Positions 10,462 through 22,011 of a stretch of 64,000 nt of DNA are shown piece after piece. A model generated the notes under the pieces. It did no database searches. It saw only the letters and a list, made by a program, of their open reading frames with translations, and had not been told where the DNA came from. The stretch is from Malaya genurostris (lineage: Eukaryota; Arthropoda; Insecta; Diptera; Culicidae), in NCBI RefSeq assembly GCF_030247185.1, contig NC_080572.1, positions 295,726,314-295,790,313 of the forward strand, read 5' to 3'. Position 1 is the first letter of the stretch, and every line of letters begins with the position of its first letter. The position numbers were made by a program, and so were the translations under genes.

Positions 10462-10785
10462 ATTTTATTTTATGTTAGACTGTTTTCTCTTCCATGAGTT
10501 CAACCAATAGCCAACTATAGGATATTGAATATAAGTGGTGAACTGATACAAACAATCCTGAAATAGTTATAAGATCATGTACAAAATAAATGTATTTTAT
10601 TTAATGTAATTTAAAATAGCAACTCGCTTGATAAAAACAGTGTTTAGATTAACTAATGAGTACCAACATACTAATAGGATATTCGAAATGTATTAGGTTT
10701 AAACTACTATGTATTGTGGATGCCACGGCGAAGAAAAACTTATGTATATTGCCTATGAAATAAACGTATTTATGAAAAAAAAAAA
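10462..10785 (+). other. LINE 3' UTR and poly-A
   Basis: AT-rich tail with an AATAAA-type signal just before the final A-run (10774-10786). No hairpin or simple repeat is obvious at the 3' end. Confidence 0.6.
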
Positions 10786-10966
10786 ATAGGGTAACAAACT
10801 TTATCAATTTGATCGGATTTTATCGATGTTAAGTAACCCATGTTGCATCAATTTGAAGCTAATCACATTAAATTACCTATAGCGGAAGGGGTTTCCAACG
10901 ATATTGTAACATTTGGTGGATATTTTTACAATGTGGGCTAAATACCTCTGTTACCCTACTTTGTTC
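10786..10966 (-). mobile_element. Interrupted TTAGGGTAAC-type MITE remnant
   Basis: Sequence after the LINE (AACTTTATCAATTTGATCGG, then GTAACCCATGTTGC) matches the 3814-4056 MITE in reverse. It ends in TACCTCTGTTACCCTA. The left end is shortened relative to that copy, probably by a deletion between short TAACA repeats before the LINE entered. Confidence 0.7.
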
Positions 10967-11304
10967 ATTTGACTAAATCAAAACTTTGGTTCAAATCAAA
11001 CAGATAAAATTGTTGATTTTTGAAAGAAAAAATTTGTTCAAAACAATCGTATTCTAGCTAGAAACCACCATAAATCAAATTTTAAAATCAACTAACTTTT
11101 TTGTTATTTTAAACATGCTCTATTTACCTTTACAAAATTCAAAATCATGTTCAAATTTTCATAAAAATATCTGACAACCCTGGTCTCTAATTTAATGATA
11201 ACGCATATAAGACGTTTCATATTATGCTCTATGCGCAGAAATTGAAGGCAATGTTTTGTTTTGGTTTTTGAATACAATAGCATAATTGAAAAGCGACTAG
11301 AAAA

Positions 11305-12231
11305 ATGTTGAGGATATCGAATCAACTAACCAGTATACTCATTTTTCGGACCTTTACGAGCAGTGTACAGTTGCAGAGTGTTAAAAAACAAGGAAAGATA
11401 CTCAAAAAACTAGTTTATGGATCGGAGAAGAACAGACGGAAATGGTACGAAAGTAAAGACATGCCTTCGCCTGCGATTGCTTCAATTAAAGGTCAAGGAA
11501 AACAATCAAACCGACGTTTATCGGTTCTGAACACACTTTTCATGGAGCAAATCACTGATCTGATGGCTTCAGGCGAATTTTCTCAAGAGATCGTTGGTCT
11601 TGGAATTCAAATATCGCGTGTTAAAGTTTCTAGCGATTATCACTTTATCAACATTTTTTGGTATGTTCGGGACAGCGGGAACGACGCAGAAATCGAAAAA
11701 ATACTCAAGCGTATTTCCGGAGGCTTACAGCATGAACTTGCACAGCTGAGATTGATTGGAAATGTGCCACGGTTGAATTTTGTGAAAGATAAGGAATATG
11801 GAATCACGGCCAGTATAGACAGTGTACTGCGGAATGCCGACTACGGGGAAGATTTTGTTCCGAAAGATCGAACTTTGCTACTTAAAAATGAAGTCAAATT
11901 ACATCTCGATCTTCCACCGAAAGTTCGCCAAGAAATTAGCAGGCTGGAAGAAGAACCTGATTTTTCTGCCAATGATCAAGATTCGCTACCTCCAATGCGA
12001 CAAGATGTTTTGGGATTGGACCATTTTGCAATCATGTCGAAAATAAAACGATCCATCAACAGAAACAAACTGGCTTGGAAGCAATATGCACTCGATACCA
12101 ATTCATCGTTATCTACAATAAGTGAAGAAAATCAGCGCATAGGAGTAGCAGTTGAGCAGATTGATGATATGCGGCAGCGGAACACCAGGGAAGAAGTGAA
12201 TCCCAAATTGTTTGATAAGTTTCCTTTGTAG
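11305..12231 (+). CDS. Putative mitochondrial ribosome-binding factor A (RBFA)
   Basis: A 308-residue intronless gene. The N-terminus (MLRISNQLTSILIFRTFTSS) is basic and free of acids, as expected of a mitochondrial targeting peptide. Residues about 65-170 fit the RbfA KH-like fold: NTLFMEQITDLMASGEF, then LGIQISRVKVSSDYHFINIF and the helix RISGGLQHELAQLRLIGNVP. RBFA binds the small ribosomal subunit and assists its maturation; the animal form works on mitochondrial 12S rRNA. The C-terminal 130 residues are an insect-type extension rich in acidic and basic helices. The first ATG of the frame is used; its AAAA context is acceptable. The gene is convergent with snurportin-1, 350 bp away. Family assignment comes from recognised motifs, not a search. 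Confidence 0.8.
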   Translation: MLRISNQLTSILIFRTFTSSVQLQSVKKQGKILKKLVYGSEKNRRKWYESKDMPSPAIASIKGQGKQSNRRLSVLNTLFMEQITDLMASGEFSQEIVGLGIQISRVKVSSDYHFINIFWYVRDSGNDAEIEKILKRISGGLQHELAQLRLIGNVPRLNFVKDKEYGITASIDSVLRNADYGEDFVPKDRTLLLKNEVKLHLDLPPKVRQEISRLEEEPDFSANDQDSLPPMRQDVLGLDHFAIMSKIKRSINRNKLAWKQYALDTNSSLSTISEENQRIGVAVEQIDDMRQRNTREEVNPKLFDKFPL

Positions 12232-12581
12232 AATAAATTTATAGATAATATAATAAAAACACATTAAGAATTCATTTTCAATAAAGTGAGAAATGGGCAA
12301 TTGTCAAGTTTAATGTACATTGATTCAATATTTCTACATGTCAATAATGTTTATAAAACATTTTTTCATTTGGTTAAAGATCCTGATATGAACATTTTTT
12401 ACATGAATTCTCATAAATTCAAGGACCTGTGAAGTTAGAGCAGTGGAACATCCGGTTGCTCTATTAACCAATTTTAAAATTTGTCGTTTTATACCGATGT
12501 TTAAGGTATAACAGGCAGACATTTTGCACTGAGTAATCCAATCAAGGTAAAAACTAAACATATTTTCGAAGATGCTGGTTG
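12232..12581. other. Convergent intergenic spacer with likely poly-A signals
   Basis: AATAAA motifs at about 12232 and 12280 suit the RBFA-like gene. The spacer is AT-rich. No other gene is seen. Confidence 0.5.
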
Positions 12582-13676
12582 TTAACCTTCCATTTCAAGT
12601 CGTCGCATTTCATCCATTTCTTTCTGATGCCAATCAAAGTCATCGTCCGTTACTATAGTGTCCATTTCTTCCCACGTCGGCATATCTCCGGTACGGGAAT
12701 ATTCGTCAGTATCTCCATCCATTTGGTCCGTCTTGTTCTGTGAATTAATACGACGAGATCGCTTTCGCGCCAGTTTGGCATCAAATTCATCCACCCAGGC
12801 TCGGTAACCCAACTTGGTGTAGTCAGCCGGTATCTGGTGCAAATACCGGTGATTCATTGTTTCACCCCAACTGCCAGCAAGTAAGTCCGGTATCATAAAA
12901 GGAAACAACCACGTGACAAGCGGTGTCCTGCCGTATATATAGTTAGATTCTTTGTGGTAGAAAAGTAGTCCATCTAATCGAGTGGTTTTCTCGGAAAACA
13001 TTGGGAAGCGAGACAAGCAATCTGCTATCTCATTTGGCTTACAAAAATCATACACTGGCAGGATTTCTAATCTCCATCCCAATTCCTTGGATTTGCATAT
13101 TTTGTTTGGAACTTCATCCTCATCTAATTTCGAACGCAACCAAAGAAACCGGAACTGACATTCGCACTGCACCAGATCCATTTCGTTGTAAACTAACAGG
13201 TCAATGGCATAGAAAATACGATCCTTAGTCAGGAAGCAATCCAACACCGTTACCCGCTGTTTGTTTCCCAGTGCGGTGGCAAATCTCGTCATGGATCGTC
13301 CACTTTTATCATAGGCTACAGCAAGGCCTCGTCGAATTACCAGTAAACAACGGGTTCCTACTGGACAAGGCAACATATACCAACTTTCCAAATCATCTGG
13401 TCGTTCGTACATCCATTCTGAGAGCTGAATTTTATTGCGGTAAAGTTCGCTAAACCAAACTCGCGGTCGATGGCGGTTTGATTTACTGTCCGTATCGGTG
13501 GACTCTTTTTCTATAAGTTCAAGTAAGCCACAACGAGAGCTATCGATTTCATTTTGGCGGAGGCGTTTTTGTTCCTCTAGCAGTGTCCGGCGACGTTCCG
13601 ATTGATGGTGCTCTTTACGGGAGTTATTCTTGTACAGATCGCTGAACCGAGAAGTACTGTCATCGGAATCGGTCAT
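12582..13676 (-). CDS. Snup: Snurportin-1, m3G-cap snRNP import adaptor
   Basis: A 364-residue single-exon gene. The N-terminal part (residues about 8-45) resembles the importin-beta-binding helix of snurportin: RFSDLYKNNSRKEHH followed by arginine-rich QSERRRTLLEEQKRLRQ. The core (about 85-290) carries conserved cap-binding-domain words LSEWMYERPDDL, PCPVGTRCLLVIRRG, AVAYDKSGRSMTRF and LDGLLFYHKESNYIYGRTPL, ending in VTWLFPFM. The acidic tail has many Asp/Glu residues. The protein binds the trimethylguanosine cap of assembled U snRNPs and carries them into the nucleus with importin beta. Start: the ATG at 13676 (MTDSDD, context ACAATG) is the first true ATG. It is about 60 residues longer than a minimal snurportin core, within the family range. 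Confidence 0.9.
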   Translation of the reverse strand: MTDSDDSTSRFSDLYKNNSRKEHHQSERRRTLLEEQKRLRQNEIDSSRCGLLELIEKESTDTDSKSNRHRPRVWFSELYRNKIQLSEWMYERPDDLESWYMLPCPVGTRCLLVIRRGLAVAYDKSGRSMTRFATALGNKQRVTVLDCFLTKDRIFYAIDLLVYNEMDLVQCECQFRFLWLRSKLDEDEVPNKICKSKELGWRLEILPVYDFCKPNEIADCLSRFPMFSEKTTRLDGLLFYHKESNYIYGRTPLVTWLFPFMIPDLLAGSWGETMNHRYLHQIPADYTKLGYRAWVDEFDAKLARKRSRRINSQNKTDQMDGDTDEYSRTGDMPTWEEMDTIVTDDDFDWHQKEMDEMRRLEMEG

Positions 13677-14058
13677 TGTTTGTGGGTACAAAGCAACTGA
13701 AGCACAGATCGCTTTGAAAACACTTAATTTTATATTTCACTTGCCGGGCCAGATTCACAGTAATTTAGATGAAGATTTTATTTATTTTCCGCTTGAAGAC
13801 GTTTAGCAAGTGATGCCAGAATTAATTTCGGATTCAAAAATTCACACACTCTCACAGAAAAGTAGACATATTTGAGTAGAAAAGAATAGTAATACAGCCG
13901 AAATTCGCTCTATGGAACCTCGATTTTCACAAATTTAGTGTAATCTTTTCTTGATTGGTGACGCATCGACGCTGAAATGAAATGCAGAGGCGCTGTTTGT
14001 TAAGAGATGATTTCAGCAAGAGCTGTCAAATCGGTAGGACAATTTTAAATTAGTTAAT
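13677..14058. other. Upstream region of snurportin-1
   Basis: Probable promoter and 5' UTR of the minus-strand gene. I see no clear TATA box or initiator. Confidence 0.35.
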
Positions 14059-14463
14059 GGGCCGTATGAATAAAATGTAGTAAAGTCTGTTGTTTGTAGT
14101 ATCTTCACAAAAACAAAGTCCACAGAGTATAACGCGGTTTGGTATGAATAAAAAACAAGTTCGAACATGTAGTTAATGCTACTTCTGTATTTAAGCATTT
14201 ACTGCATACCGTATCGACTCAGAGCCGGAAAAGCAGGCATAAGCATGCACAAAGCAAAAAACGTACTTACATCTGTAAAAATGCCACTTATTTAATTTCT
14301 GTACTTCACTTTATCAGCAAACAGACGAGTAGCAACCTCTAGAGCTACCTACCGAAAACTTGTAGTAAATACTACAGTTTTTAGCATGTTTTGACAGGAA
14401 CGTGATCCACACGTAGCATTTACTACCGAAATTCAAGCATGCTACGTTTTATTCATACGGCCC
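14059..14463. mobile_element. MITE with GGGCCGTATGAATAAAA ends
   Basis: GGGCCGTATGAATAAAA at 14059 is repeated as a perfect reverse complement ending at 14463. Subterminal GTAGTA and AGCATG motifs also occur in both halves. The interior is noncoding. Confidence 0.8.
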
Positions 14464-15507
14464 AATGTTTTTAACTTATTTTGATACAAACGAACGGTTC
14501 ATTTGGAATATCACAGCAGAAGTGTAAGAAAAAGTTTTTGCTCTGAGATGGAAATGTCGATCTTAATTCATTGCACCAAACTAACGTTTATACAGAATGG
14601 AACATTTTACTTGGTTCAATACTCACTTACGAATGTTTAATTTACAAAAAGTCACGCTAGTAACGCTACTCAACATTCAAATCTTCAAAAAGTAATGCGT
14701 GTAACGCCTATAATTTACTAAAGAATAACGCACTTCATAACACCTATAAATTACGAAAGAGTAACGCATGCTACAATTAGCAACCCGTGTGAGCGTGTAT
14801 GGCGTCAGGTCAGTTTTGCGTTTTGTTTTCTTGTCAGTTTCATCTGTTTTCTTCATGTAGGCACATTTTTCTGATTGAAAAAAACTGACGAACCTAATGA
14901 TTAACTGAGAAATTGTCAATTAATCGGATGAGACTGAGCTAGAGAGCTTCAGTAAAAAAAACCGGATGTTTGGTCAGATGAACTCTTGAGTCACTTCAGT
15001 TAATTGTTCAGTCATGACGTCACACACGAAAAACTGTTCGAAAAACTGAACGTGTATGGGCCACTCAACGTTTATGATTGACACTTTTACTCTCAAAATG
15101 TAAAGCTCATTTACGAAAAAGTAACGCATACGATTTACCAAAAGAAACACATGTATGGTTCGTAATGCCTACACTGAGCTAAATTTTCTTTTTTACATTA
15201 TATGATATTCTAATGATTTTGCACTATTAGCATTTCCAATAATAGTTACAAGATGTGTTCAACATCATGTCAAATATATGAGATAATCTTATGAAACATA
15301 AAACTCTTCTTAACGTTATTTTTACAGGATTTCCATATAACGAATGAAATTTCCAGTCTGAGTCAAATTGATTGGCGCGTCTTATAACCATTACTAGATA
15401 TCCGCACAACATACATTGGAACAATTTATGAAACGCATATTATATTCACTTCGATTTTATTTAGATAGATTCATATATACCATAAACCATATGACTAGTT
15501 TTATAAA

Positions 15508-15637
<130 letters not shown>

Positions 15638-15904
15638 CTTTCAATGGAGCTCACACGAATAGCAGATAATCGCCAACTACTACTTTTCTTTGAGGATTCA
15701 AGCTTTACTAGTATTCCGTTCGGTAAGGGAGCACCTCATGATATTTGCGAGAGAAGTGAGATCCCGAGACTGAAAATAAAAATGAATCTTACTAGACAGA
15801 TAGAGTAATGAAATGTACCGGATATATATTTCATGGTCCGTTAACGCATATCCTTGAACGAAGTTGGATGAGCTGTCTTGTCAGCGATTTAAAATTACAT
15901 TGAG

Positions 15905-16165
15905 ATGCGGAACTTCCTGAAAAAATTGTCTGGAGCAGTTGATGAATATCGGAGATACAACTATTTCTTCAGCTTCAAGCAGTACGATTCCCGACTTCCA
16001 TCGGATTTCCATATAAATTATATGGGATATTTTTATAACTTTCATTATGATAACGTCCATTTAGATTTGACGTACACATTAAATAAAGATTATAAGTTTC
16101 CATATAATTTCTATGAATTATATTCTGCATATGATTCATATGACAAATCTAATGAATATAAATAA
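15905..16165 (+). other. Tyr-rich 86-codon open frame, doubtful gene
   Basis: A frame with a true ATG encodes a Tyr/Phe/Asp-rich peptide (for example FHYDNVHLDLTYTLNKDYKF). It lies between satellite blocks in AT-rich DNA. No signal peptide or known domain is seen. The composition may simply reflect TAT/TTT-rich sequence, but the lack of stops is mildly notable. Confidence 0.15.
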
Positions 16166-16919
16166 GATTTTCATTTCAGTGTATAACTCACAAAAGTAAC
16201 ACATATATCGCTTATGGTTTACAAAAAGTAACGCATGTAACTCCAATAACATACAAAAGAGTAACGCATGTATTACTTCGTACCATCTATTATTGCAAAA
16301 AAAAGAAAGCATGTAACGCTCTGTAACAAGTAACGTAATAAACCCTTATGATGATCCAAAAAGTAACGTGCTACGCGTTACATGCATAACGCTTCGTAAC
16401 ACCTACAACTCACGAAAAGTAGGGCATGTAGCCGTTCATAACGCCTATAACTTACAAAAAGTAACGTTTATGATTTACAAAAAAGTAACACATGTAATGC
16501 CTCATTATACCTTAACCTTAAGAAAGTAACGCATTTAGCGACAATAACTTTCAAAAAAAGTAACGCATGTAACGCTTCGTACCATCTATATATTACAAAA
16601 AAGTAACGCATGTAACGCTTCGCAATGTCTATAACTCACAAAAAGTAACGCATGGAATGGTTATGGTTTAAAATACACTTTGAAAAAAACCTATAAAGTA
16701 ACGCTTTTGAGGATTTGTACCAGCTATAGTTCAGAAAAAGTAACGCATGTAACACTTACAGTTTACAAAAATGCCTCGTAAAAAATACCGCGTATAGCTT
16801 ACAAAAAACGCATGTAACGCCTCATAACACCTTTACCTCAAAAACGCAACGTAACACATAATTTACAAAAAAGTAACGCATTTAACGATTCGTAACACCT
16901 ATAATATACACACTTGGAA

Positions 16920-17830
16920 CATTTCGCAAAATTCGGTAATTTTTTACCGAATTTTCAACAGCTGAACGTTCGGTAATCAGTTCGGTAATTAAATTGATTA
17001 CCGATCGTTCGGTTATTGCTGAATTTTTAAACAATTACCGTAAACTGTAAACCAAATGGATCTAACGAATGGTTTGGTAATTTTTTGTGTTTGTTTACTT
17101 TTGGGTAAAATTCTGAATTTGAATAGATCTTCGGATTTCATAAAACAACATACATTTTAAACTTACAATAAGATTTTTCGGATTTGGATATTTTTTTAGA
17201 AACAAGTGAAGAAAGTTCGAGCCAGTCGTGACTACGGTGCACTATACATTCACGAACAAATATTAAAAATGTCTAGAAAAAATGTAATTTCATTTCCCGG
17301 TTGAACGGAATTATGAGCGCCTTTCGAATCATTACAAAACCCGTCAAGTCCACCAGAAATAACTCTCGAACGAAATATATTGGCAGCAAGTGGACATAGT
17401 GTTATGAGATTATTTTCTGCCCATAAAAAACAAAAAGTTTTGAGTAGTTCTATGTTTTAAGAACTTGTGCACTTGTATCTCATTCCATTCGACGAACCCT
17501 TCAAGATATTTATTAATTTGGTCAATAGAAAGACACTTACTGAAAATTTTAATAACTGTTCGACAGTTAGTTTCACGACAATCAGTATTTACAAAAGTTC
17601 GGTTTTTGGGAGATTATTTTACCATACTGACGGTATGGTGTTTACCGTACTCGGCGACTATTCAGATTTACCGTATGAATTGTATATCTATTTACAGAAT
17701 TCTGTAATGAAAACTTGCGTAAAACTGATCGTCCGGTAAAAATTTGCATAATTGTTGTAAAATGAAGTTCACGTACCGAAATATCGATAATTTCTACTGA
17801 TTACCGAAAGTTTTCGTCAAAAAAATTATA
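16920..17830. repeat. Possible transposon with TTCGGTAA motif clusters at both ends
   Basis: The left cluster (16932-17040) has several TTCGGTAAT/ATTACCGAA words, including a hairpin with AATTCGGTAA arms around TTTT. The right part (17640-17815) has TTTACCGTA, GATTTACCG and GATTACCGAAAG. Overlapping small frames between them have no recognised domain. The boundaries are uncertain. Confidence 0.4.
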
Positions 17831-17965
17831 GTACAACGGAATCATATCTTAGTGGTTACGAAAAAGTAACGCACTCCACAGTTCGTATATATAGGGGAAT
17901 GTTATGACATGGTTTTTAAAAAGTTTGTTTTCATATGAGTTTAAGCGAATTTAAGTTGTGACTAC

Positions 17966-18395
17966 CAGTGATGTCCGAGCTCAGCACACGAGCTCTCACC
18001 TGCAGTGTGTGCCTATTAAGCTCGTGTGCTGTGCTTTTCAAACCAGACTCATGAGCGTTTGCTATTTGTGTAGTCCACCTACTGAAAAGAGACAATACAA
18101 GAGCGGGCACTGTGTGCTTAAAAATTATATCATATTATTAAATAAAGAAAAAAAACGACACTCAAGTCAGCACATGAGCTAGCACATGAGCCAGCTCACG
18201 AGCCAGCAGCTCCCCATTCCAGCTCATGAGCCAGCAGATGAACCAGCATCGCGAGCTGGTTCTTCGAAGCATACGACTCTCGATTTAGTAGCAACACAGC
18301 ACACGAGCGTGTGCTTCAGACTTCGTATGCGTGTTTTTGAAAAGGTACAGCACACGGACTGTATGAGAACGGGCTCGTGTGCTGGTCGATCACTG
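17966..18395. mobile_element. hAT-type MITE with perfect 8-bp target duplication
   Basis: GTGACTAC at 17958-17965 is repeated exactly at 18396-18403. The element starts CAGTGATGTCCGAGC and ends with the matching GCTGGTCGATCACTG; CAGCACACGAG lies just inside each end. Motifs such as AGCTCATGAGCCAGC recur through the interior and resemble hAT subterminal transposase sites. The 430-bp interior encodes nothing credible. Confidence 0.9.
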
Positions 18396-18714
18396 GTGAC
18401 TACTTATTTTTTCTAATAGTGTTTTGATCATACTTTCAAACTTTTTTGAAATTGTTTCCACATATTTCCACATTTTCGAGATATTGATATTTGAATATGT
18501 AGTATTTTGTAATTAAATTGTTCAAAAACTTACTTGTTTGTAATTTAAAAAATATGCAACCAATGCAAAAAATATGTATTTTGATGATTGAAATATAGTT
18601 GTAGAAAAACTTAATTTTTGGGGTCACTAATGAACAATGCATCATATATAGACTCCAATGCATTTTAAAAATTACTATTTTCTGCTCGGTAGAGATCGAC
18701 GGGTGGACCACTTA

Positions 18715-19426
18715 GCACAGACTAACAGACATGACAGTATGAGTAAATTCTAATTAAAATAATTTTTCGTGATGCACTAGTTCCACCTATATTGTACTGC
18801 GCGAACTATTTACTATCTGTACACCCCTTGTGTTATGTAAAAGTTTTTTCACTAGTTGGTTTCCCCTCGTTTGTCAACACCGATCAGCTGCTTGCAGGGA
18901 TGCCTGATTTCATCAAAACATTTGAAAATGAATCGTCACAATAAATTATTGGATTATGTTGATAATATATTCAACTATTTCGCGATGATGGAAGGTAACC
19001 ATTTATTTGACTCAACGTTGTTCATCTAGACTGTTTTTTATTGTGTTGGTACTTTTCACCCGAAATTAAGTGGCGGCAGACCAAAAGCAAGTAAATATTG
19101 TAACAAAACGGGTTCGATTTTGGAGGATGAGAAGTAGGTACAATTATGTGTATAGTTTTGGCAATATGTATTAAATCTGTATCCTGCATGAAATTCGCAT
19201 GGACGTATACAAATCAATACATTAAATTATCTGTAACGTATGAATGGCAACTCTGTTGGTAAATGAAAAAATAAACACAGTCTAGATGACAGACAGGATG
19301 TTTTTGATAGGGTAATGTGGCGCCATCATGACACATGTGAGTACTGTCCCAAATAAATGAATATTCGAAATGACCGTTAAAATGATTGAAGAATCTAATT
19401 TGAGTGTCTTGTCTGTTAGTCTGTGC
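18715..19426. mobile_element. 712-bp MITE with GCACAGACTAACAGAC ends
   Basis: GCACAGACTAACAGACATGACA at the left end is matched in reverse complement by TGTCTTGTCTGTTAGTCTGTGC at the right, with one mismatch. The subterminal AAATTCTAATT also finds a partner. ACTTA flanks both sides as a possible 5-bp duplication. Confidence 0.75.
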
Positions 19427-20024
19427 ACTTACTCCGCATATTGGGTAGCTAGAGACTCTTTTTCAGGGTAGCTCTACTTTTTCTTAATATGAGTAAGATC
19501 TTACTCGTTTCAAAGTATTTTTTTATAAGCGTGCAGGACTAACAAATGTCATATTTCAAGACCAGTTTTACAAAATGTCGTAAATATAATCAAAAATAAA
19601 GTGTTCCAATTAATTTTACAAGCAAGACGTTACCTATGATAAATCATCATACAGTTCCAAACGATTAGATGTTCAGAGAGGTTTATCGACAACAATAAAC
19701 TCAATAATTTCAAAGGGCTGCTAAAATGTTTTATAAATTTTTATGACGTGTTTGAAATAAATGACATCTTTGTACCACAGATCAAATTTTCAATTGCAGT
19801 TACGACGTTGCGAGAAAAATCTCTAGTGTTTGTAGTGAGCATCTTACGCGTTCTCCATTTGCTGGTTCCGAACAGAAATTTTATTCTATAAGTTGTTTAA
19901 TTGATATATCTGAAAAGAAAAGAACGGCAGATTCCAGTAATCAGTGATTTTTATTCCAAAACAATAGGTGAGTGTAATCTTATTTTCTATAGGAAAATCT
20001 AATCGTTTGTGTTTGGGCACAGTG
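19427..20024 (+). other. Upstream region of the nucleotidyltransferase gene
   Basis: Likely promoter and 5' UTR. AG/GTGAGTG at 19966 resembles a donor site and TTCTATAG at 19985-19992 an acceptor, only 25 nt apart, too short for a normal intron. I see no clear TATA box. Confidence 0.35.
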
Positions 20025-22011
20025 ATGGCGGATGAACAAAAACCTGGACCGTCGCAAGCGTCTGCTTCTGAAAAGAACCCAACTGGGCAGCAACCGAATC
20101 AACCGCAAGGAAAAGGACGAAAGCGAAAGCTTTCGACAAGGCAAGGCGTTGCGAACAAACGAGAGCCAACCGAGGAAACACTGGACGCTGAAAGACTGCG
20201 ATGTATGGTGGAACCGGTTTTAGAAACTTTACGTTCAATGGAGACGCGTAATGAGGGCGACACAATGAATGCTCTGATTGAAACTCTTCAACCGTCGCAG
20301 GTCGAAATCGAAATGGCACTGAACAAGGTCAAGATGGATCTCAGCAATGTACTGCCCTTTCCGAACAACAACTTCATGATTTACGATTTCGGGTCGATTA
20401 GATCAGGGTTGGCTTTCCGGGACTCGGATCTTGACTTCTACGTCCATTACGAAAAGAATAACGAGAATAAGATGGACCAGAAAAAGCTGATACACGTAAT
20501 CGGCGGTCGAATGTCGAGGGATCCAAATTTTTACAATTTGACAAAGATCCTAGGGGCCAAAGTGCCTCTCCTGCGGGCCATTCATGGGCCAACGAATTTA
20601 ACTTGCGACATTAATTTTTGTAACGCTCGTGGCTGTTACAATAGTAAATTTATTTATGCTGTGACTAGGTATGTACATTACGTGACCATTTGTGTTGACA
20701 ATTCGGTTAACGTGGAACAATTTATTTTACAGATTTGACCACCGGATTCATAAACTGGCAGTGATTGTTAAGTTCTGGGCGAAATGCGCCTTCTTGCTGA
20801 CCAATCACCGTCAGATGAACACCTACTGCATCATAATGATGTTGATTTTCTATCTGCAGACGAAAAAACTACCGCTTCTGCCCTCGGTTCAGGATTTACA
20901 AATGGGGATCCCAAGAGTTAACTATGGTCCGTGGAATTTGGGCTATCCGCGGGACATTAATTTTATGTCGATGAACAAAGAATCCGTACGATCATTGCTA
21001 ATCAACTTCTTTAAATATTATGCCAACTTTGAGTACGAGAAAAACCTAATTTCTCCATATGTTGGCCGATTGTGCACGGTTCTTGAGATGAAGCAATCGA
21101 AGGTTCGCGAACTGCAGCCCTACTACCGGGCCGTTGAGCACCAGGACTATCCACCGTTCAACTTTGGCACAATGATATCGATTCAGGACCCGTTTGAGTT
21201 GAATCTCAACATCGGCGGAGTGTGCAATTCGGCAGCGCATTTCGAACAGTTCAAGTTGAGTTTCAAAACCGCATACGAAGTTTGCAGCTCAATGAATAGC
21301 GAACCTTTCAATAAACTGTTGGAAGGTCTTTTCACGAATGTTAAACGCTATCAGAAACCAGGCAGAGCGGTCTCAACTGTCGGCAATAATGGTACTGTGA
21401 AAAAAGAAAACGGTCAAATTGATAATTGGAAAATTTGTCGTTTGCTTCCGATCGAGTACGAACTGTTCATCGTGCGTCAGATTCTGCTAGCGAAACTTAC
21501 CGATAAAGATGGTGTCATAACTGAGCGACAAATAAAGGACATGTGGGCTGAGTGCACACTAGACTTCATAGAAGACATTCTGCAGAAAATTTACCTTTGC
21601 AAGCTCGAACCCTTACCCGAAGCTTTCCCAATCACCGTACCATCCAGTATCGAGAAAAAGGACATCCGCACTTTTCAGTTGACCTGCGAACGGCAAGTCA
21701 TCTTCAAACGTCCACGACTGCAATTTTCCAACGAAGAAGAACTGAATAACGAAATCGCCGTCAGCAAGGCCCGGTGGCAACTGAACAAACCGCTCGCCTT
21801 TTCGACCCGGTTAGACATGTTCAAGACGCAGGATGCTATCGAGTTTCACATCACGGAAGAACAGCGCAAAAACGGAGCAATTCGAGTTTTCGTCGAAACC
21901 TGTTTTCTGACCCAGGTCAGAAAGTGCATCGGAGGCTACTTCAAGCTGATGCTGGCAAAGACAGAAGAGAAAAGCAGGACACAAGCGGTAAATTCGGCAG
22001 CTGGAAAGTAA
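20025..22011 (+). CDS. Cid1/TUT-family terminal nucleotidyltransferase
   Basis: Two exons, 20025-20668 and 20733-22011, joined across a 64-bp intron (GTATGT...TTTTACAG), encode 640 residues; the split codon AG/A makes Arg in AVTRFDHRIHK. The nucleotidyltransferase core shows FGSIRSGLAFRDSDLDFYVHY-type sequence: the GS motif and the DxD pair at about residues 125-145, and a third Asp in TCDINFCNARG near 200. The PAP-associated domain includes NFGTMISIQDPFELNLNIGG near 380. The family adds U or A to RNA 3' ends. The N-terminus is Gln/Pro/Lys-rich with a possible nuclear signal (KGRKRKLSTR). The long C-terminal domain is not recognised. It resembles insect monkey-king/TUT-like proteins; the exact orthologue is uncertain. 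Start chosen at the first ATG (GTGATGG). Confidence 0.85.
20669..20732 (+). other. 64-bp intron of the nucleotidyltransferase gene
   Basis: Donor GTATGT after CTAG, acceptor TTATTTTACAG. Removing it restores a continuous conserved frame across the palm domain. Confidence 0.9.

Larger units (their letters stand above)
4760..10785 (+). mobile_element. Apparently full-length I-like non-LTR retrotransposon (LINE) with RNase H
   Basis: A 6.0-kb element with a roughly 0.7-kb 5' UTR, gag-like ORF1 (5463-6776), ORF2 with endonuclease, reverse transcriptase and RNase H (6769-10461), a 3' UTR of about 310 bp and a short poly-A tail, bounded by an 11-bp target duplication. Both frames are intact and the duplication is perfect, so insertion was recent and the copy may be able to move. 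An RNase H domain after RT points to the I/Nimb/LOA group rather than Jockey or RTE. The exact clade needs an RT phylogeny. Confidence 0.9.
4749..10796 (+). repeat. 11-bp target-site duplication flanking the LINE
   Basis: ATAGGGTAACA at 4749-4759 recurs exactly at 10786-10796, straight after the terminal poly-A. The duplicated sequence is the end of a TTAGGGTAAC-type MITE, so the LINE inserted into a MITE terminus. Confidence 0.85.

Noticed and set aside
17465..17739. Two overlapping frames of 80-90 codons
   Set aside because: No domain, AT-rich, inside a repeat-like region.
19966..19992. Donor AG/GTGAGTG and acceptor TTCTATAG upstream of the nucleotidyltransferase
   Set aside because: Only 25 nt apart, too short for an insect intron; may be chance or use distant partners.
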